Assembly (NCBI GenBank): GCA_963971285.1
Contig: OZ020246.1
Span: forward strand, 20,195,217 to 20,259,216
DNA length: 64,000 nt
Reading direction: 5' to 3'
Origin: Astropecten irregularis
Taxonomy: Eukaryota; Echinodermata; Asteroidea; Paxillosida; Astropectinidae
Shown: one piece after another, positions 63,995 to 64,000 of the stretch
Layout: every line of letters begins with the position of its first letter
Position numbering within the stretch: the stretch's first letter is position 1
The notes under the pieces: model-generated
Seen by the model: only the letters and a program-made list of their open reading frames with translations
Told to the model about the DNA's origin: nothing
Databases searched by the model: none
Program-made: the position numbers and the translations under genes

Positions 63995-64000
63995 ACAAAT

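Overview
The window looks like nuclear DNA of a marine deuterostome invertebrate, most likely an echinoderm. Genes have many short exons separated by AT-rich introns. Two genes are built from tandem scavenger receptor cysteine-rich (SRCR) domains, a family greatly expanded in sea urchins, sea stars and lancelets. Short motifs such as ACATGTACATGT and TAGGCCTA are everywhere, and small inverted-repeat transposons fill most of the space between genes. The species was not determined; the phylum is inferred.

Layout: (1) 371-6082, + strand: the 3' part of a PARP2-type poly(ADP-ribose) polymerase (regulatory helices and complete catalytic domain; the 5' exons lie outside the window). (2) 8748-12806, - strand: a complete MTG2/GTPBP5 (mitochondrial Obg GTPase) gene in seven coding exons, one intron being GC-AG. 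(3) 13412-19537, + strand: a complete CCDC90/MCUR1-family mitochondrial coiled-coil gene in eight exons, head-to-head with MTG2 (605 bp between start codons). A roughly 1 kb inverted repeat has one arm in the first intron of each of these two genes. (4) 22913-28181, + strand: SRCR receptor A, with signal peptide, five SRCR domains, one membrane segment and a basic tail ending in a PDZ ligand. (5) 30725-37961 (possibly to 38563), - strand: SRCR receptor B, with eight SRCR domains, one membrane segment and a tail with PPSY and a PDZ-type end. A and B converge tail-to-tail. (6) 38.6-58 kb: no recognisable gene. This part is mosaic repeat DNA, including a 1.8 kb foldback element that carries about 17 copies of an 82-86 bp minisatellite. 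(7) 58-64 kb: a likely promoter and first exon near 58.64 kb and one good internal exon at 63265-63349 of an unidentified + strand gene that continues beyond the window.

The PARP2, MTG2 and CCDC90 genes are ordinary housekeeping genes (DNA repair, mitochondrial ribosome assembly, inner-membrane coiled-coil protein). The SRCR pair is the most distinctive coding content. Domains are duplicated as a doublet in A (1-2 and 3-4) and as a triplet in B (1-2-3 and 4-5-6). All 13 domains are single exons with phase-1 introns on both sides and six cysteines. The two genes share a membrane-proximal domain type but have quite different tails, so they look like old paralogs with diverged signalling or trafficking outputs. 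Exon borders were read by eye from splice consensus, reading frame and homology; no transcript evidence was available.
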